Source: Burkholderia stagnalis (GTDB lineage Bacteria > Pseudomonadota > Gammaproteobacteria > Burkholderiales > Burkholderiaceae). From it: a stretch of DNA of 64,000 nt. The notes beneath the pieces are model-generated. The model was not told the DNA's origin and made no database searches. It saw only the letters and a list, made by a program, of their open reading frames with translations. A program made the translations under genes and the position numbers. Below, piece after piece: positions 1-9,415 of this stretch (the stretch's first letter is position 1; each line of letters starts with the position of its first letter). Where the stretch lies: assembly GCF_902830275.1 (NCBI RefSeq), contig NZ_CADESW010000002.1, positions 248,001 through 312,000 on the forward strand, written 5' to 3'.

Positions 1-6
1 ATGGCC

Positions 7-192
7 TCAGATCGACACCATTTCGAAATCCTCCTTGCCGACACCGCATTCCGGACACTTCCAGGCGGCCGGAATGTCTTCCCAGCGCGTTCCCGGCGCA
101 ATGCCGTCGTCCGGCGCACCGTCTTCTTCCGAATAAATCCAGCCGCACACCAGACACATCAGCGTGCGCATCTTTACTGCAGTCGTGCTCAT
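7..192 (-). CDS. Rubredoxin of the polyyne cluster
   Basis: Small iron-binding electron carrier of 61 residues. It has the two rubredoxin knuckles: C13-x-x-C16-G and C46-P-E-C49-G, with the usual acidic stretch and W-E-D-I-P between them, so all four iron ligands are present. It starts inside the stop of the hydrolase gene (4-nt ATGA overlap at 189-192), so the two are probably translationally coupled. In a cluster with three di-iron desaturases the obvious role, by inference, is to deliver electrons to those desaturases, as rubredoxins do for alkane hydroxylases. It is the last gene of the operon that can be seen; the window ends 6 bases after its stop. Confidence 0.95.
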   Translation of the reverse strand: MSTTAVKMRTLMCLVCGWIYSEEDGAPDDGIAPGTRWEDIPAAWKCPECGVGKEDFEMVSI

Positions 193-1109
193 TCCGCCAG
201 CTCCCCAGAATTCGACGTATGTCGCGTCACAAATTCGCGCACCTGCTCGCGCACCTTCGCATCCGACAGAATCCGCCCATGCCCCGTGCCTGGCGCCGGC
301 GACAGCGTCGCTTCCGGCAGGCTCGCCACCACCCGCTGCGCTTCGCAGTACGGCACGACCGGATCGGCCGGGTCGTGCACCACCAGCACCGGCACATTGA
401 TCGACGCGCCTCGCGCCGGAATGTCCCAGTGGCTCACCGGCACGCCATTGCGCGCCAGCAGTTCCGTATAGACGCGCTCGACCACCGGACGCGGCAATGC
501 CACGTCGCTCGACCAGCGCTCCAGCACCTCGGTCAGGGCGCTGGTCGGCGCGATCAGGACGATGCAGCGCAACGGCGCGCGACGCGCGTGTTCCGCCAAT
601 GCCGAGATCGCGGCGATCGAGCCGAGCGAATGCGCGATCACCACTTGCGCGCCTTCGATCGCATCCAGCACCGCGCCCGTCGCCCGGGTGAATTGCGTCA
701 TCGTCGTGTGCTTGCCCGGCGAGATCCCGTGCGCGGGCGCGTCAAACGCCGCCACCGAGAAACCCAGCGTCTGCATCGGCTTCACGAAGCTCAGCATGCT
801 GCTGCTGTCGGTGCCCCAGCCGTGCACAAGCAGCGCCCGCGACGCGCCACCCGCCCAGTAATACGCCCGGTCGATATCCGGATTGCCCTTGATCGACGTC
901 ACCTTCGCGCCGAGCGGTACACGATCGCTGACAGGCAGCCCGTAGCCGCGCGTGAAGCCGAACGCGTCAGCCGCGCGCCGTCCCGCGGCGCGTGGCGCGA
1001 AGGCATTCAGCACCTGGTACGCGCGATGGCTGAGCCGCATGCCCAGCGATGGCGCGCGCGCCGTCTGCCGCGCGATCGGCGAGACGTCGGAAAGATCCGC
1101 CGCCGCCAT
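189..1109 (-). CDS. Alpha/beta hydrolase, polyyne thioesterase (CayF-like)
   Basis: 306-residue alpha/beta hydrolase. Visible catalytic set: oxyanion region V-H-G-W-G near residue 95-99, nucleophile S161 in A-H-S-L-G-S, acid in H-D-P-A-D-P (D246 or D249) and H277 in G-T-G-H-G. The ATG at 1109 shares one base with the TGA of the desaturase gene upstream, which fixes the start. By position (last enzyme after ACP and third desaturase) it matches the thioesterase of caryoynencin-type clusters, which hydrolyses the finished polyynoic acid from the carrier protein. No signal peptide, so it should be cytoplasmic. A general serine hydrolase role cannot be excluded from sequence alone. Confidence 0.88.
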   Translation of the reverse strand: MAAADLSDVSPIARQTARAPSLGMRLSHRAYQVLNAFAPRAAGRRAADAFGFTRGYGLPVSDRVPLGAKVTSIKGNPDIDRAYYWAGGASRALLVHGWGTDSSSMLSFVKPMQTLGFSVAAFDAPAHGISPGKHTTMTQFTRATGAVLDAIEGAQVVIAHSLGSIAAISALAEHARRAPLRCIVLIAPTSALTEVLERWSSDVALPRPVVERVYTELLARNGVPVSHWDIPARGASINVPVLVVHDPADPVVPYCEAQRVVASLPEATLSPAPGTGHGRILSDAKVREQVREFVTRHTSNSGELAE

Positions 1110-2215
1110 CACCGGCCCTCCGTCGCGGCCGCCGCCGCATGCGCGCCGACCGGCACCTGCTCCCGGGACAGGCTCCGGTAGTAGCCCGACTCGGTATCGT
1201 AGAAGTGGCAGTGACGGATCACGTACCACAGCTCGCCGAACGTGAAGTCCTTCTCCCGGATCATCCCCGGAAACGCTTCCTTGAGCGCCGCCTGCGCCTT
1301 CGGCAGGTTGTAGAACGGCACGATCGGCGCGACGTGGTGCGCGGTGTGCACCGAGATGTTGTGCGTCAGGAAGTGCAGCCACTTCGGATACCGGTAGTCG
1401 GTCGTCACCAGCAGGCGGCTCGCGTTCGGCGTCCAGTGCTGCGACGGCAGGAACGGGATGTCATCCGACGTATGGTGCATCAGCGTCGTCGCGCTGAACC
1501 ATGCGTGAATCGCGAGCCACGGCGCGACGAAATACAGGAACAGGCCCGTCACGCCGGTGAAATGGATCAGCGCCGCGAAGTAGACCACCGATACGATCAG
1601 CACGAACCCGATCGAGCGCCTCACGTCGCGCCGCATCTCGCGCTTCGGGTAGAAGCCGGGACGAAAGCCCGATTCCTTCCAGTAGCTCACCGTGCCGGCC
1701 CAGAACAGCCATTTGCGCGTGCCCGCGTATTCGAGGCGCTTGAGCAGCGGCATGCGGTCGTACAACTGCGCGGGAATCGGGCGCCAGTCCGTGTCCATCT
1801 CCAGGTTGTTCGTGTTCGCGTGGTGCAGGTTGTGCGTATGCTTCCAGGCGTAGAACGGATACAGCAACGGCAGCAGCGAGAGATGCCCGATCACCAGGTT
1901 GAAGGGCCGCGAGCGCGAGAACGAGTTGTGCCCGCAGTCGTGCGCGATGCAGTGCAGCCCCCAGCCACCCAGGCCGGCGATCAGCCACAGCGGGAGATAG
2001 AAGAGCCAGTGCGGCGCGTACGCGATGCCGACGAGCGCGCCGATATACACCGCATAGCTGACCACGAAACCGAGCACGCCGCGCCACGCGCGCGGCTCGT
2101 ACAGCGATTTAGGGATCGCGTCGGCAAGCCGCACACCCTCGATTGCCTTCGATTTCTGCAGAAATTCCTCGAAACGCGCGGGCGGCGCGCTCGGAACGGT
2201 GTAAGTGTTCGCCAT
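1109..2215 (-). CDS. Membrane fatty acid desaturase/acetylenase (CayE-like)
   Basis: 368-residue integral membrane di-iron desaturase of the FA_desaturase family (omega-6/Delta-12 type rather than Delta-9 type). Three histidine boxes are intact: H92-D-C-G-H96, H126-T-H-N-L-H-H132 and H290-T-A-H-H294, separated by hydrophobic pairs around residues 48-90 and 200-240. The start at 2215 has GGGAG about seven bases upstream and follows the ACP stop by 13 bp; a longer frame start at 2248 would overlap the ACP. By analogy to caryoynencin-type clusters this enzyme acts on ACP-bound acyl chain and may introduce a triple bond, but which position it acts on cannot be read here. Confidence 0.93.
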   Translation of the reverse strand: MANTYTVPSAPPARFEEFLQKSKAIEGVRLADAIPKSLYEPRAWRGVLGFVVSYAVYIGALVGIAYAPHWLFYLPLWLIAGLGGWGLHCIAHDCGHNSFSRSRPFNLVIGHLSLLPLLYPFYAWKHTHNLHHANTNNLEMDTDWRPIPAQLYDRMPLLKRLEYAGTRKWLFWAGTVSYWKESGFRPGFYPKREMRRDVRRSIGFVLIVSVVYFAALIHFTGVTGLFLYFVAPWLAIHAWFSATTLMHHTSDDIPFLPSQHWTPNASRLLVTTDYRYPKWLHFLTHNISVHTAHHVAPIVPFYNLPKAQAALKEAFPGMIREKDFTFGELWYVIRHCHFYDTESGYYRSLSREQVPVGAHAAAAATEGR

Positions 2216-2228
2216 GTCGATCTCCCGA

Positions 2229-2549
2229 TCACGTAGCCTGCAGGCCAAGCTCGGTCGCGAGGTGTCGCGCGAGTTCGTCGATGCTGCCGTGTTCGAACAG
2301 CAGCGCCGGAGACAGCCGATTCTCGACGACCTTCTCCAGATCGCCCGACACCTGCACCGCGACGATCGAATCGAGGCCGTATTCGTCGAAACGCTTGGCA
2401 GGATCGATGGCGGCGCGATCCACCTTCAACTGCCTGGCGAGCCGGTCGACAAGCCAGTTGCGGATCGACGCTTCCGTCAGCGGGCCAACGTCGGCGGCCG
2501 CGGCTTTCTTGCGGCCGAACAGGCCGCCCAGGATTCCAGCTTGAGACAT
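2229..2549 (-). CDS. Acyl carrier protein of the polyyne cluster (CayD-like)
   Basis: 106-residue stand-alone carrier protein. The phosphopantetheine attachment serine is S61 in the motif Y-G-L-D-S-I, followed by a four-helix ACP pattern. It has an extra N-terminal stretch of about 20 residues with glycine and lysine compared with the fatty acid synthase AcpP. It lies between the second and third desaturases with gaps of 51 and 13 bp. It is expected to carry the acyl chain activated by the acyl-AMP ligase while the desaturases act on it; this is known for related clusters and inferred here. Confidence 0.93.
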   Translation of the reverse strand: MSQAGILGGLFGRKKAAAADVGPLTEASIRNWLVDRLARQLKVDRAAIDPAKRFDEYGLDSIVAVQVSGDLEKVVENRLSPALLFEHGSIDELARHLATELGLQAT

Positions 2550-2600
2550 TGTGCATACCCCTTTATACGAGAGAGACGAAAGAAACCACGACGAAAGTTT

Positions 2601-3584
2601 TCAATGCGGTTGCTTGGCGAGCTTGCGGATCGCCGCGGGCTCCGGCGAGCGCAGATCCCACACGACGCCCCCCTTGCCGAGTGTCCAGAGCACCCACGCG
2701 CTGAGATCCGGCTCGTACCACTTCACCGAATGGCGGTACGACGCGGGGAACGCGTGGTGGTTGTTCTGCAGGCCTTCGCCGAACGTGAGCACGGCGACCG
2801 GCCAGTTGTTCGCGCTGTTGTCGTCGGTCTTGAATGGCCGTCCGCCGAACATGTGGCAGACCGAGCCAACGCACCAGGCCGCCTGATTCGCCAGGAAAAT
2901 CCGTGCGAAGCCGCCGAACAGCAGGCCGTTCCACGCGCCGTGCCAGGAGCCGCTCGCGACGCCGCCGATCGCTGCGGGCAGCACGAGGCCCAGCACGATC
3001 CACCATGCGTAGGTGCGGTGATAGAAGAACAGACGGCGATCGCGCAGCACGTCAGGGGCGAAGAAAGTCCAGCCCGACGTGTCCGGGGCCAGCATCCACG
3101 GCATGTGCGCATACCAGAGGCCCCGCAGCTTCGCGAACAGGCCCGTGCCGGCCAGGTTCGGCGAATGCGGATCGCCCTTCTGGTCGCTGTACAGATGATG
3201 GCGGCGGTGCGTCGTCACCCAGAACATGATCGGCCCTTGCGCCGCCATCGAACCGCAGATCAGCAACAGCCCCTCGAACCATTTCGAAGTGCGAAACGTC
3301 TTGTGCGCGAGATACCGGTGGAAACCCATCGTGATCCCGCCCATGTGCAGAAAATAGAACACCGCGAACAACACCAGGTCGGTGACGGCGAACTCACCCA
3401 GCACGAGTTGGCGCACCGCCAGCGCAAACCCGGCGAGTGGCACCAGCATCACGGCCAGTGCGGTGTAGCGTTTGACGCGCGCGCCGCTGTCTTGCAACGG
3501 CGAAACACCAGGGATCTGCCCGTCGGCGGCCGACAGCCCGCCGGCGGCAGTCACGCCGGGTGCAACCTGAGTCGACGAAGTCAT
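2601..3584 (-). CDS. Delta-9-type acyl desaturase (CayC-like)
   Basis: 327-residue membrane desaturase of the Delta-9 acyl-lipid type. Histidine boxes: H89-R-Y-L-A-H94, H126-R-R-H-H130 and N-N-H276-H277-A-F. The third box normally reads H-N-x-H-H; here the first His is Gln (Q273), while the neighbouring paralogue encoded at 3612-4571 keeps H-N-N-H-H. The ATG at 3584 has GGAG eight to nine bases upstream; a TTG at 3596 in the same frame has no such site. It probably acts on the ACP-bound chain with the other two desaturases. Gap to the upstream desaturase gene is 27 bp. Confidence 0.92.
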   Translation of the reverse strand: MTSSTQVAPGVTAAGGLSAADGQIPGVSPLQDSGARVKRYTALAVMLVPLAGFALAVRQLVLGEFAVTDLVLFAVFYFLHMGGITMGFHRYLAHKTFRTSKWFEGLLLICGSMAAQGPIMFWVTTHRRHHLYSDQKGDPHSPNLAGTGLFAKLRGLWYAHMPWMLAPDTSGWTFFAPDVLRDRRLFFYHRTYAWWIVLGLVLPAAIGGVASGSWHGAWNGLLFGGFARIFLANQAAWCVGSVCHMFGGRPFKTDDNSANNWPVAVLTFGEGLQNNHHAFPASYRHSVKWYEPDLSAWVLWTLGKGGVVWDLRSPEPAAIRKLAKQPH

Positions 3585-3611
3585 GGAGGTCTCCAAGCGC
3601 TGATAAAAGAG

Positions 3612-4571
3612 TTAAGACGAAGTTGAGGGGTCGTGCGCACGACGCTTTGGGGCATAGCGCACCTCCGTGACAAGACCCAGCGCATCGAGCAGGCGGATGA
3701 ACCAGGCGGACGGATCAAGCTGCCAGAACGCGTGATCGTTGTTGGCGTAGGCCGGCTGAGCGTGATGGTTGTTGTGCCACGCGCCGCCCACCGACACGAT
3801 CGCCAGCAATCCGAAGTTTCTGCTGTGGTCGCGCGTCACGTGCGGCCGGGTACCGATCGTATGGCAAAGCGAGTTGACCGCCCAGGTCGACTGGTCGAGC
3901 AGGAAAATCCGCGCGAGGCCGCCCCACAGGAAGCCGCCCGTGGCCCCGACCAGGGCCTGCCCGGCGGGCGCAAGCAGTGCGCCTGCGAGTGCCGGAATTG
4001 CCAGGCCGAGCATGACCCACCAGCCGTACCGCAGGTTGAGATTGACGATCAGGCGGTCGCGCAGCAGATCGGCCACATAGGCGCTCCAGTTCTCGCGGCG
4101 CACCGTGAACAGCCAGCCCACGTGGCCGTGCCAGAAGCCCGCGAACCGGCTCAGCTTGCCGTGCCGGTTCGCGCGCGGGCGCGGCGAATGCGGATCGCCG
4201 TCCTGATCGGTGAACGCGTGGTGCATCCGGTGCGTGGCGGCCCAGAACAGAATCGGGCCCTGGGCGGCCATGCTGCCGAGCACGCCAAGCAGCACGGTGA
4301 CGACCGGGCGGCCCTTGAATGCACGGTGAGAGAAATATCGGTGCATGCCGGTTTCGACACCAATCGCGGTCGAGAAATACATCACCACCAGCAGCACGAA
4401 GTCGGTTGCGCGCACTCCATACATCCACGTATAGGCAATCGCCAGAGCGAAGCCAAGCGCGGGAAGCCCCACGGTCAGATAGGCAAGCCGGCGGGCTCGC
4501 ACGTCGGTGTCGGCCTTCGCCGCGGGAGAGGCTTCCGGGGTGTATGAAGACAAAGAATCCGCTTTCGCCAT
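3612..4571 (-). CDS. Delta-9-type acyl desaturase (CayB-like)
   Basis: 319-residue membrane desaturase, clearly paralogous to the next gene downstream (same A-Q-G-P-I before box 2 and G-D-P-H-S-P after it). All three histidine boxes are intact: H77-R-Y-F-S-H82, H114-R-M-H-H118 and H266-N-N-H-H270. Start chosen at 4571, with CGGAG about ten bases upstream; the frame stays open further but with no better site. Likely the first desaturase acting on the ACP-bound fatty acyl chain, by analogy with caryoynencin-type pathways; order of action is inference. Confidence 0.92.
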   Translation of the reverse strand: MAKADSLSSYTPEASPAAKADTDVRARRLAYLTVGLPALGFALAIAYTWMYGVRATDFVLLVVMYFSTAIGVETGMHRYFSHRAFKGRPVVTVLLGVLGSMAAQGPILFWAATHRMHHAFTDQDGDPHSPRPRANRHGKLSRFAGFWHGHVGWLFTVRRENWSAYVADLLRDRLIVNLNLRYGWWVMLGLAIPALAGALLAPAGQALVGATGGFLWGGLARIFLLDQSTWAVNSLCHTIGTRPHVTRDHSRNFGLLAIVSVGGAWHNNHHAQPAYANNDHAFWQLDPSAWFIRLLDALGLVTEVRYAPKRRAHDPSTSS

Positions 4572-4628
4572 GACTGGCTCCGAAGAAAGACAACGAGAGT
4601 GAAAACGACAATGCACGTTGTGTATTGC

Positions 4629-6416
4629 TTACGGGCTCGCCTTCAGCTCGCTCAGACTGCCTTGCAGGAACGCCTGCTTGCACGCTTGCCGGCGTACCTT
4701 GCCGCTCGTGGTGAGTGGAATCGCGCCGATCGGACACAGATGCACCACCGCGGGCGAAACGCCGTGGTCGCACGTGACGGCTCGCGTGATCGCTGCGCGC
4801 ACCTCGCGCATTTGTTCGTGATTCAGACGGCGCGTGCGCTTGAGTTCCGCAACGATGATGAGCGACTCCTGCTGATCGTCGTTGATCGAAAACGCCACCA
4901 CGCCGTTTGTGCGGATCGTCTCATGCGCCAGTTGCGCCGATCCCTCGATGTCGTTCGGATACAGGTTGCGCCCCGCGAAGATCACGACATCCTTGATCCG
5001 CCCCGTCACGAACAGTTCGCCGCGGTGCAGGAAACCGAGGTCGCCCGTGCGCAGGTAGCGCGACGGATCGCCCTTGCCATCGCCGATCGTCGCCGCGAAG
5101 ACATCGTCACTGTCAGACCGGTTCAGATAGCCGGCCGCGACGTTCGGGCCGGAGAACCAGATTTCGCCGATGACCCGCTCTGGCAGCACGCGCTTCGTCG
5201 CGGGATCGACGATCAGTAGTTGATGGCCGGCCGCCACCGGCCCGCAGCCGACCAGCGTGGCGTGTCCGTGCACGTCCGATTCCGAGTTGCGCGGCTTGCA
5301 CAGGCCGCGCGCGAGCGCATCCCTGTCGACGTCGATCAGCGTGATCGGCAAACGGCCCACCTTGCCGGATACATACAGCGTTGCCTCCGCCATGCCGTAG
5401 CATGGCACCACGGCGCGGCGCTCGAAGCCATGTCGGCCGAAGCGCTCGAAGAAACGTTCGAGCGTGGCGAAACTCACCGGCTCCGCTCCGCAGAACACGT
5501 GCTGCAAGGAGCTCAGATCGAGCGTGGCCGCTTCTTCTTCGCTGACGTTGTCGACGCACAGATCGAACGCGAAATTCGGCGCGACGCTTGTTGTCACCCG
5601 ATAGTCGGTGATCGCCTTGAGCCAGCGATACGGACGCTGGACGAAATGCTGCGGCGACAGGATCACGAGCGGAAAGCCGCTGAACACCGAGAGCAGCAGT
5701 GCGCCCATCAGCCCCATATCGTGATACGGCGGCAACCAGGTGCAGCCGACACGATCCGGATCATCGCCGAGCCGTTCGGCGATCACCGCGCAGTTGCTGA
5801 CGAGATTCGCGTGCGTAACGACGACCCCCTTGGGCTCGCCCGTCGATCCCGACGTGTACTGGAGCAACGCGGGCCGCTCCAGATTGACATCCTTCGCAAT
5901 CATGCTCCGGATGTCATGCGTACATGCACCGATATCGCTAAAGGAACTCTCGTCCACCGTCAGCAAGACAGGCGTCGCGCGCTGGCCAGAATAGAGATTA
6001 TCGAGATGCTGTTGCAGCGAGCCGTGCAGTTTGCCGGCGATCACCACGTCGGGATGCGCGTCGCGGCAAATCGACCCGAAGCGCGCGACCGCGCGGGAAC
6101 CTGCGGGCGGAAACGACGGCACGGCGGTGGCGCCCGCCAGCAGGATGCCGAACAGCGCGGCGACATAGTTCAGGCCGGGTTCGAGCAGCAGCAGTACGCG
6201 CCGTTCGTGCAGCGGGTACTGCAGCACCAGGTTGCGCACGTGGACGGCGGCGGCGGCGAACTGGCGATAGGACCAGCTCACGACATCGTCCTCGCCGTCG
6301 CGCAGGAAGTGGAATGCGATCTGCTCCGGCGTACGGTCGGCGCGCTCGCAAAGAATATCGAGCAGGGACAAAGCACTGCATTCCGCCTGCAGCGTCGGGA
6401 TGTGGGGGCCGTTCAT
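4629..6416 (-). CDS. Fatty acyl-AMP ligase, polyyne starter activation (CayA-like)
   Basis: 595-residue adenylate-forming enzyme of the fatty acyl-AMP ligase group. The P-loop reads Y-T-S-G-S-T-G-E-P-K-G at about residues 187-197, preceded by the L-L-Q typical of FAALs; further on are Y-G-M-A-E-A-T, the hinge motif Y-L-R-T-G-D-L-G and G-R-I-K-D, and near the C terminus T-S-G-K-V-R-R with the conserved lysine. It should activate a long-chain fatty acid with ATP and pass it to the ACP encoded at 2229-2549. The start at 6416 begins with M-N-G-P-H; the open frame extends to 6785 but that part has no family similarity. First gene of the core operon. Confidence 0.93.
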   Translation of the reverse strand: MNGPHIPTLQAECSALSLLDILCERADRTPEQIAFHFLRDGEDDVVSWSYRQFAAAAVHVRNLVLQYPLHERRVLLLLEPGLNYVAALFGILLAGATAVPSFPPAGSRAVARFGSICRDAHPDVVIAGKLHGSLQQHLDNLYSGQRATPVLLTVDESSFSDIGACTHDIRSMIAKDVNLERPALLQYTSGSTGEPKGVVVTHANLVSNCAVIAERLGDDPDRVGCTWLPPYHDMGLMGALLLSVFSGFPLVILSPQHFVQRPYRWLKAITDYRVTTSVAPNFAFDLCVDNVSEEEAATLDLSSLQHVFCGAEPVSFATLERFFERFGRHGFERRAVVPCYGMAEATLYVSGKVGRLPITLIDVDRDALARGLCKPRNSESDVHGHATLVGCGPVAAGHQLLIVDPATKRVLPERVIGEIWFSGPNVAAGYLNRSDSDDVFAATIGDGKGDPSRYLRTGDLGFLHRGELFVTGRIKDVVIFAGRNLYPNDIEGSAQLAHETIRTNGVVAFSINDDQQESLIIVAELKRTRRLNHEQMREVRAAITRAVTCDHGVSPAVVHLCPIGAIPLTTSGKVRRQACKQAFLQGSLSELKASP

Positions 6417-6875
6417 ATCTCTATATCTCTCTATCCAATCAGGAGCGGAATCGCCCCATCGCCCGACTCGAAGTACGACGCATCGGGAAATGAGATCGTT
6501 CGTGCTTGCATACGCGCTTGAAACAGTGAGACGACGGACCAAAGGCACATCGCCATTGCCATGACCTTCACTTGCTGCGAATCCTCTCGGTGGTCGAGAG
6601 ACTTGCCATTCCCAGCCGCGCCTGGCGACCAACCCAAAGGCTCGGTGTTGTGGGGCTCGTCGTCGGCGCGGCTTTTTCGCGCGCCTCCGTAGAGGATCAT
6701 CGAGTCGCCGCAGACGATGGAGCGGGATGTCGATCGTCGGCGCCGCGCAGCTCAAGCCGCCTGAACGCTCCTGGAGTCGCGACACTCATTGCCAGAACAC
6801 TCAACGAATTGCAGCGAGCCTGCTCACTATCCGCCGGAAGGCATCGTTAAAGATCACGGTACAAAGCCCATTCAA
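6417..6875. other. Gene-free stretch upstream of the acyl-AMP ligase operon
   Basis: 459 bp between the Rieske oxygenase stop and the acyl-AMP ligase start, both on the minus strand. Small open frames on both strands here have no recognisable family and no good ribosome site. It most likely holds the promoter of the core biosynthetic operon; the leader just before the ATG has a GAGATA-rich run. No clear -35/-10 pair, lux-box-like palindrome or terminator hairpin could be read. Confidence 0.5.
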
Positions 6876-7922
6876 TTAACTGCTTTGCAGTTCGCCTTGC
6901 TCCAGCTGATTGAAATTCATCGCCGCCGCAGGATTGGCTTCCATTCCACCCAATTTCCTTAAAATCGCACGCGCAGCGAGGCCTCCCTTATCGGTTACCA
7001 GATGAACGACGGATGTGCGATCACTCCAGTTCCGCTGCACTTCTTCACATATCGCTATATCCTCATCGACCGTCCGCACGATTTGCTGGGCAATTATTTC
7101 ACTCAATTTATCGTTGCCGATATCAAAATCGCGGTACAGTCCGGTCCACATGTGGCAGGTTGCTTCGGTTTCCGGAGTAAACAGGCCGAAGGTACGCGTT
7201 TTGATTACCAGGTCACTCTTCACGTTCGGCAGCGTCACCGTGGTCTCGATCCATGTATGGCCCACTGGACGAAAGACAGAATCCTGGACGCGATCCATGG
7301 TGTCCGACTTGAGGATTGCCTTAAACAAGGGCGAACAGGCTTCACCCGGCATCACGCGCCGAATTCGCACCTCATCCCCCTTCACGAGCATCTCCGTGCT
7401 GGCCGCCGTAACAGCCTCCGACGCAACGGTGTTGGGATGGACGAATAACACATGCGACGCATCCAGAAAATTATCCACACCGAGTCGATAATCCGTTTTC
7501 GCGTGCATATAAAACATGGTGCCGGCATGCGAATCGGATTCAATATCGGACAACTCTGGAATATCCGGGAGTTTCCCAGCTGGCTCCTTTCCAATCCAGA
7601 TCCACACAAATCCATAATTTTCCGCAACCGTATAGGATTGCAGATGAGCGCGCTGGGGAACGACTGCCTGACTCGGAATATGGACGCACGTACCTTGTGC
7701 CGAAAACTCCATGCCGTGATAGGGGCACTGAATGTTGCCTTCAATGACCCGACCTTTGGACAATGGCGCCTGACGATGGGGACATCGATCCGGCAATGCC
7801 GCGATTTGACCACCGTGGGTTCGGTAGAACACTATCTGCTCGGCGCAAATGGTACGGCCAAGCGGCTTTTCCCCTATTTCTTTTGAAAGAGCCGCTATGT
7901 ACCATTGATTTTGCAAGAACAT
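6876..7922 (-). CDS. Rieske [2Fe-2S] non-haem iron oxygenase (VanA-like)
   Basis: 348-residue single-component-type oxygenase alpha subunit. N-terminal Rieske centre: C47-P-H49 and C66-P-Y-H69. Mononuclear iron site in D150-N-F-L-D154-A-S-H157-x4-H162, the usual 2-His-1-Asp arrangement with the bridging Asp. The domain order and length match the vanillate O-demethylase/phenoxybenzoate dioxygenase group. No dedicated reductase gene is adjacent; electrons might come from a general reductase. Next to a polyyne operon it is a candidate tailoring enzyme (hydroxylation, epoxidation or desaturation of the chain), but this is inference. Base composition is markedly less GC-rich than the core chromosome. 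AGGGGAT lies just before the ATG. Confidence 0.9.
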   Translation of the reverse strand: MFLQNQWYIAALSKEIGEKPLGRTICAEQIVFYRTHGGQIAALPDRCPHRQAPLSKGRVIEGNIQCPYHGMEFSAQGTCVHIPSQAVVPQRAHLQSYTVAENYGFVWIWIGKEPAGKLPDIPELSDIESDSHAGTMFYMHAKTDYRLGVDNFLDASHVLFVHPNTVASEAVTAASTEMLVKGDEVRIRRVMPGEACSPLFKAILKSDTMDRVQDSVFRPVGHTWIETTVTLPNVKSDLVIKTRTFGLFTPETEATCHMWTGLYRDFDIGNDKLSEIIAQQIVRTVDEDIAICEEVQRNWSDRTSVVHLVTDKGGLAARAILRKLGGMEANPAAAMNFNQLEQGELQSS

Positions 7923-8164
7923 GCTATCCCCTCGATTTTAATCTCGACAACACAAGAATTCCATCTCCACGGGCGCGCCTGCGCAAAACTCCGGAAATCT
8001 CGCCCGCCGCATCAACCCATCCCTTATATTTATTTTTCTGATTTGCTGTACCAATTGACCGAACGCAGACCTTGGCCCGCGAAACAGCCAATTAACAATT
8101 TACAAAAATCATCGCGAAGCTCGATATTTCGGCGGCGGAGATTGGCGACTATCGAGATATTGTG
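7923..8164. promoter_or_regulatory. Low-GC intergenic region before the Rieske gene
   Basis: 242 bp between thiolase and Rieske genes, with AT-rich runs near 8025-8045 and 7935-7960 that are unusual for this genome. It probably contains the Rieske gene promoter and the end of the thiolase transcript. I could not assign a specific -10/-35 pair or terminator with confidence. Confidence 0.35.
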
Positions 8165-9403
8165 TTATACGCGCTCGATGAGCGTCGCAATACCTTGGCC
8201 TCCGCCAATACACATCGAGATCAATGCGGTCGATTTACCCCTGCGCTCCAGTTCATCAAGCGCCGTTCCAATTAGGATGGCCCCGGTGGCTCCCAGCGGA
8301 TGACCTAAGGCAATAGATCCACCATTGACGTTTACGCGCGCCGGGTCAATTTCGAGCTGGCGAATCGCTTGCAGCACGACTGCAGCGAAAGCCTCGTTAA
8401 TCTCCCAAAGATCAATATCATTCGGGTGCATGCCGGCCATCCTCAATGCCTTCCGACTAGCCAATGCAGGCGCCGTGAGCATAATCAATGGCTCGCTCCC
8501 GACCGTTGCAACCGCACGGATACGGGCAAGTGGCTTCAATCCGTGAGCCTTTACGTAGTCCTCGGATGCAATCGCCACAGCTGCAGCGCCATCAACGATG
8601 CCGCTGGAATTGCCAGCCGTATGAATATGCCGAATCGTCCCCGCCTGGGGATATGCGGCAACGGCAATTTTGTCAAGGGTTTCACCATTCGGACCGGCAG
8701 CCTGGCGGCCCAATGCTTCGAAGGACGGCTGCAATGCCGCCAGCCCTTGTGCTGTCGTATCCGGACGGGGAAACTCGTCTCGGGTCAGCAGCAATTCTCC
8801 CGTGAACGGGTCACTAACAGGGACGAGCGAACGATTGAACCGACCTTCGTTGATCGCGACCGCGGCATTTTCCTGAGAGCGCAGCGCCCACGCGTCGACA
8901 TCTTCCCGACTAAAGCCTTCCAGCGTGGCGATCAGATCGGCGCTAATTCCCTGAGGGACTTGAAAAACGCGCTCGCGCAGCTTGATATTGCCGGCGTCTT
9001 GGCCACCACCATCCGCTCCGAGACCAAACTGCGACATGCTTTCCACGCCGCCCGCAACGACGAGCTGCTGTGCACCGGATGCAACCCCCATCGCCGCAAA
9101 GTTGACAGCCTGAAGCCCTGATCCGCAGAATCGATTAAGCGATACGCCCCCGATCTCTTGTGGCCACCCCGCAGCCAACACGGAATTCCGCGCAATATTC
9201 GCGCCTTGCGCGCCGATCTGGGACACTGCGCCGACCACTGCGTCATCGACATCGCGCACATCGAAATCAGATCTCTTGGGCAACTCCCTGAGAACGCTCG
9301 CCAGTAGCTCTTGCGGATGCACGCCCGTCAATGCGCCTTTGCCAATTTTGCCTTTTCCGCGTGGCGTGCGCGCCGCACCGACAATGTAGCTGTTCGCAAT
9401 CAA
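8165..9403 (-). CDS. Thiolase family acyltransferase (acetyl-CoA C-acetyltransferase-like)
   Basis: 412-residue thiolase. Active-site nucleophile C93 in N-R-F-C-G-S-G, the N-E-A-F-A block, H368 in G-H-P-L-G-A-T-G and the second cysteine C398 in C-I-G-G-G-Q-G are all present, so it should be catalytically competent. It could cleave 3-ketoacyl-CoA (chain shortening) or condense two acyl-CoAs; direction cannot be told from sequence. It is 12 bp downstream of the thioesterase gene, so the two form one unit. In the context of a polyyne cluster it may trim the chain or recycle fatty acid, which is inference. Lower GC than the core genes. Confidence 0.9.
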   Translation of the reverse strand: MIANSYIVGAARTPRGKGKIGKGALTGVHPQELLASVLRELPKRSDFDVRDVDDAVVGAVSQIGAQGANIARNSVLAAGWPQEIGGVSLNRFCGSGLQAVNFAAMGVASGAQQLVVAGGVESMSQFGLGADGGGQDAGNIKLRERVFQVPQGISADLIATLEGFSREDVDAWALRSQENAAVAINEGRFNRSLVPVSDPFTGELLLTRDEFPRPDTTAQGLAALQPSFEALGRQAAGPNGETLDKIAVAAYPQAGTIRHIHTAGNSSGIVDGAAAVAIASEDYVKAHGLKPLARIRAVATVGSEPLIMLTAPALASRKALRMAGMHPNDIDLWEINEAFAAVVLQAIRQLEIDPARVNVNGGSIALGHPLGATGAILIGTALDELERRGKSTALISMCIGGGQGIATLIERV

Positions 9404-9415
9404 TTCATCGCTCCG

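Noticed and set aside
1049..2236. Long plus-strand open frame opposite the third desaturase
   Set aside because: Arg/His/Val-rich translation typical of a high-GC antisense shadow; the minus strand has intact histidine boxes.
6431..6700. 89-codon minus-strand frame before the acyl-AMP ligase
   Set aside because: No recognisable family, no clear ribosome site; treated as promoter region.
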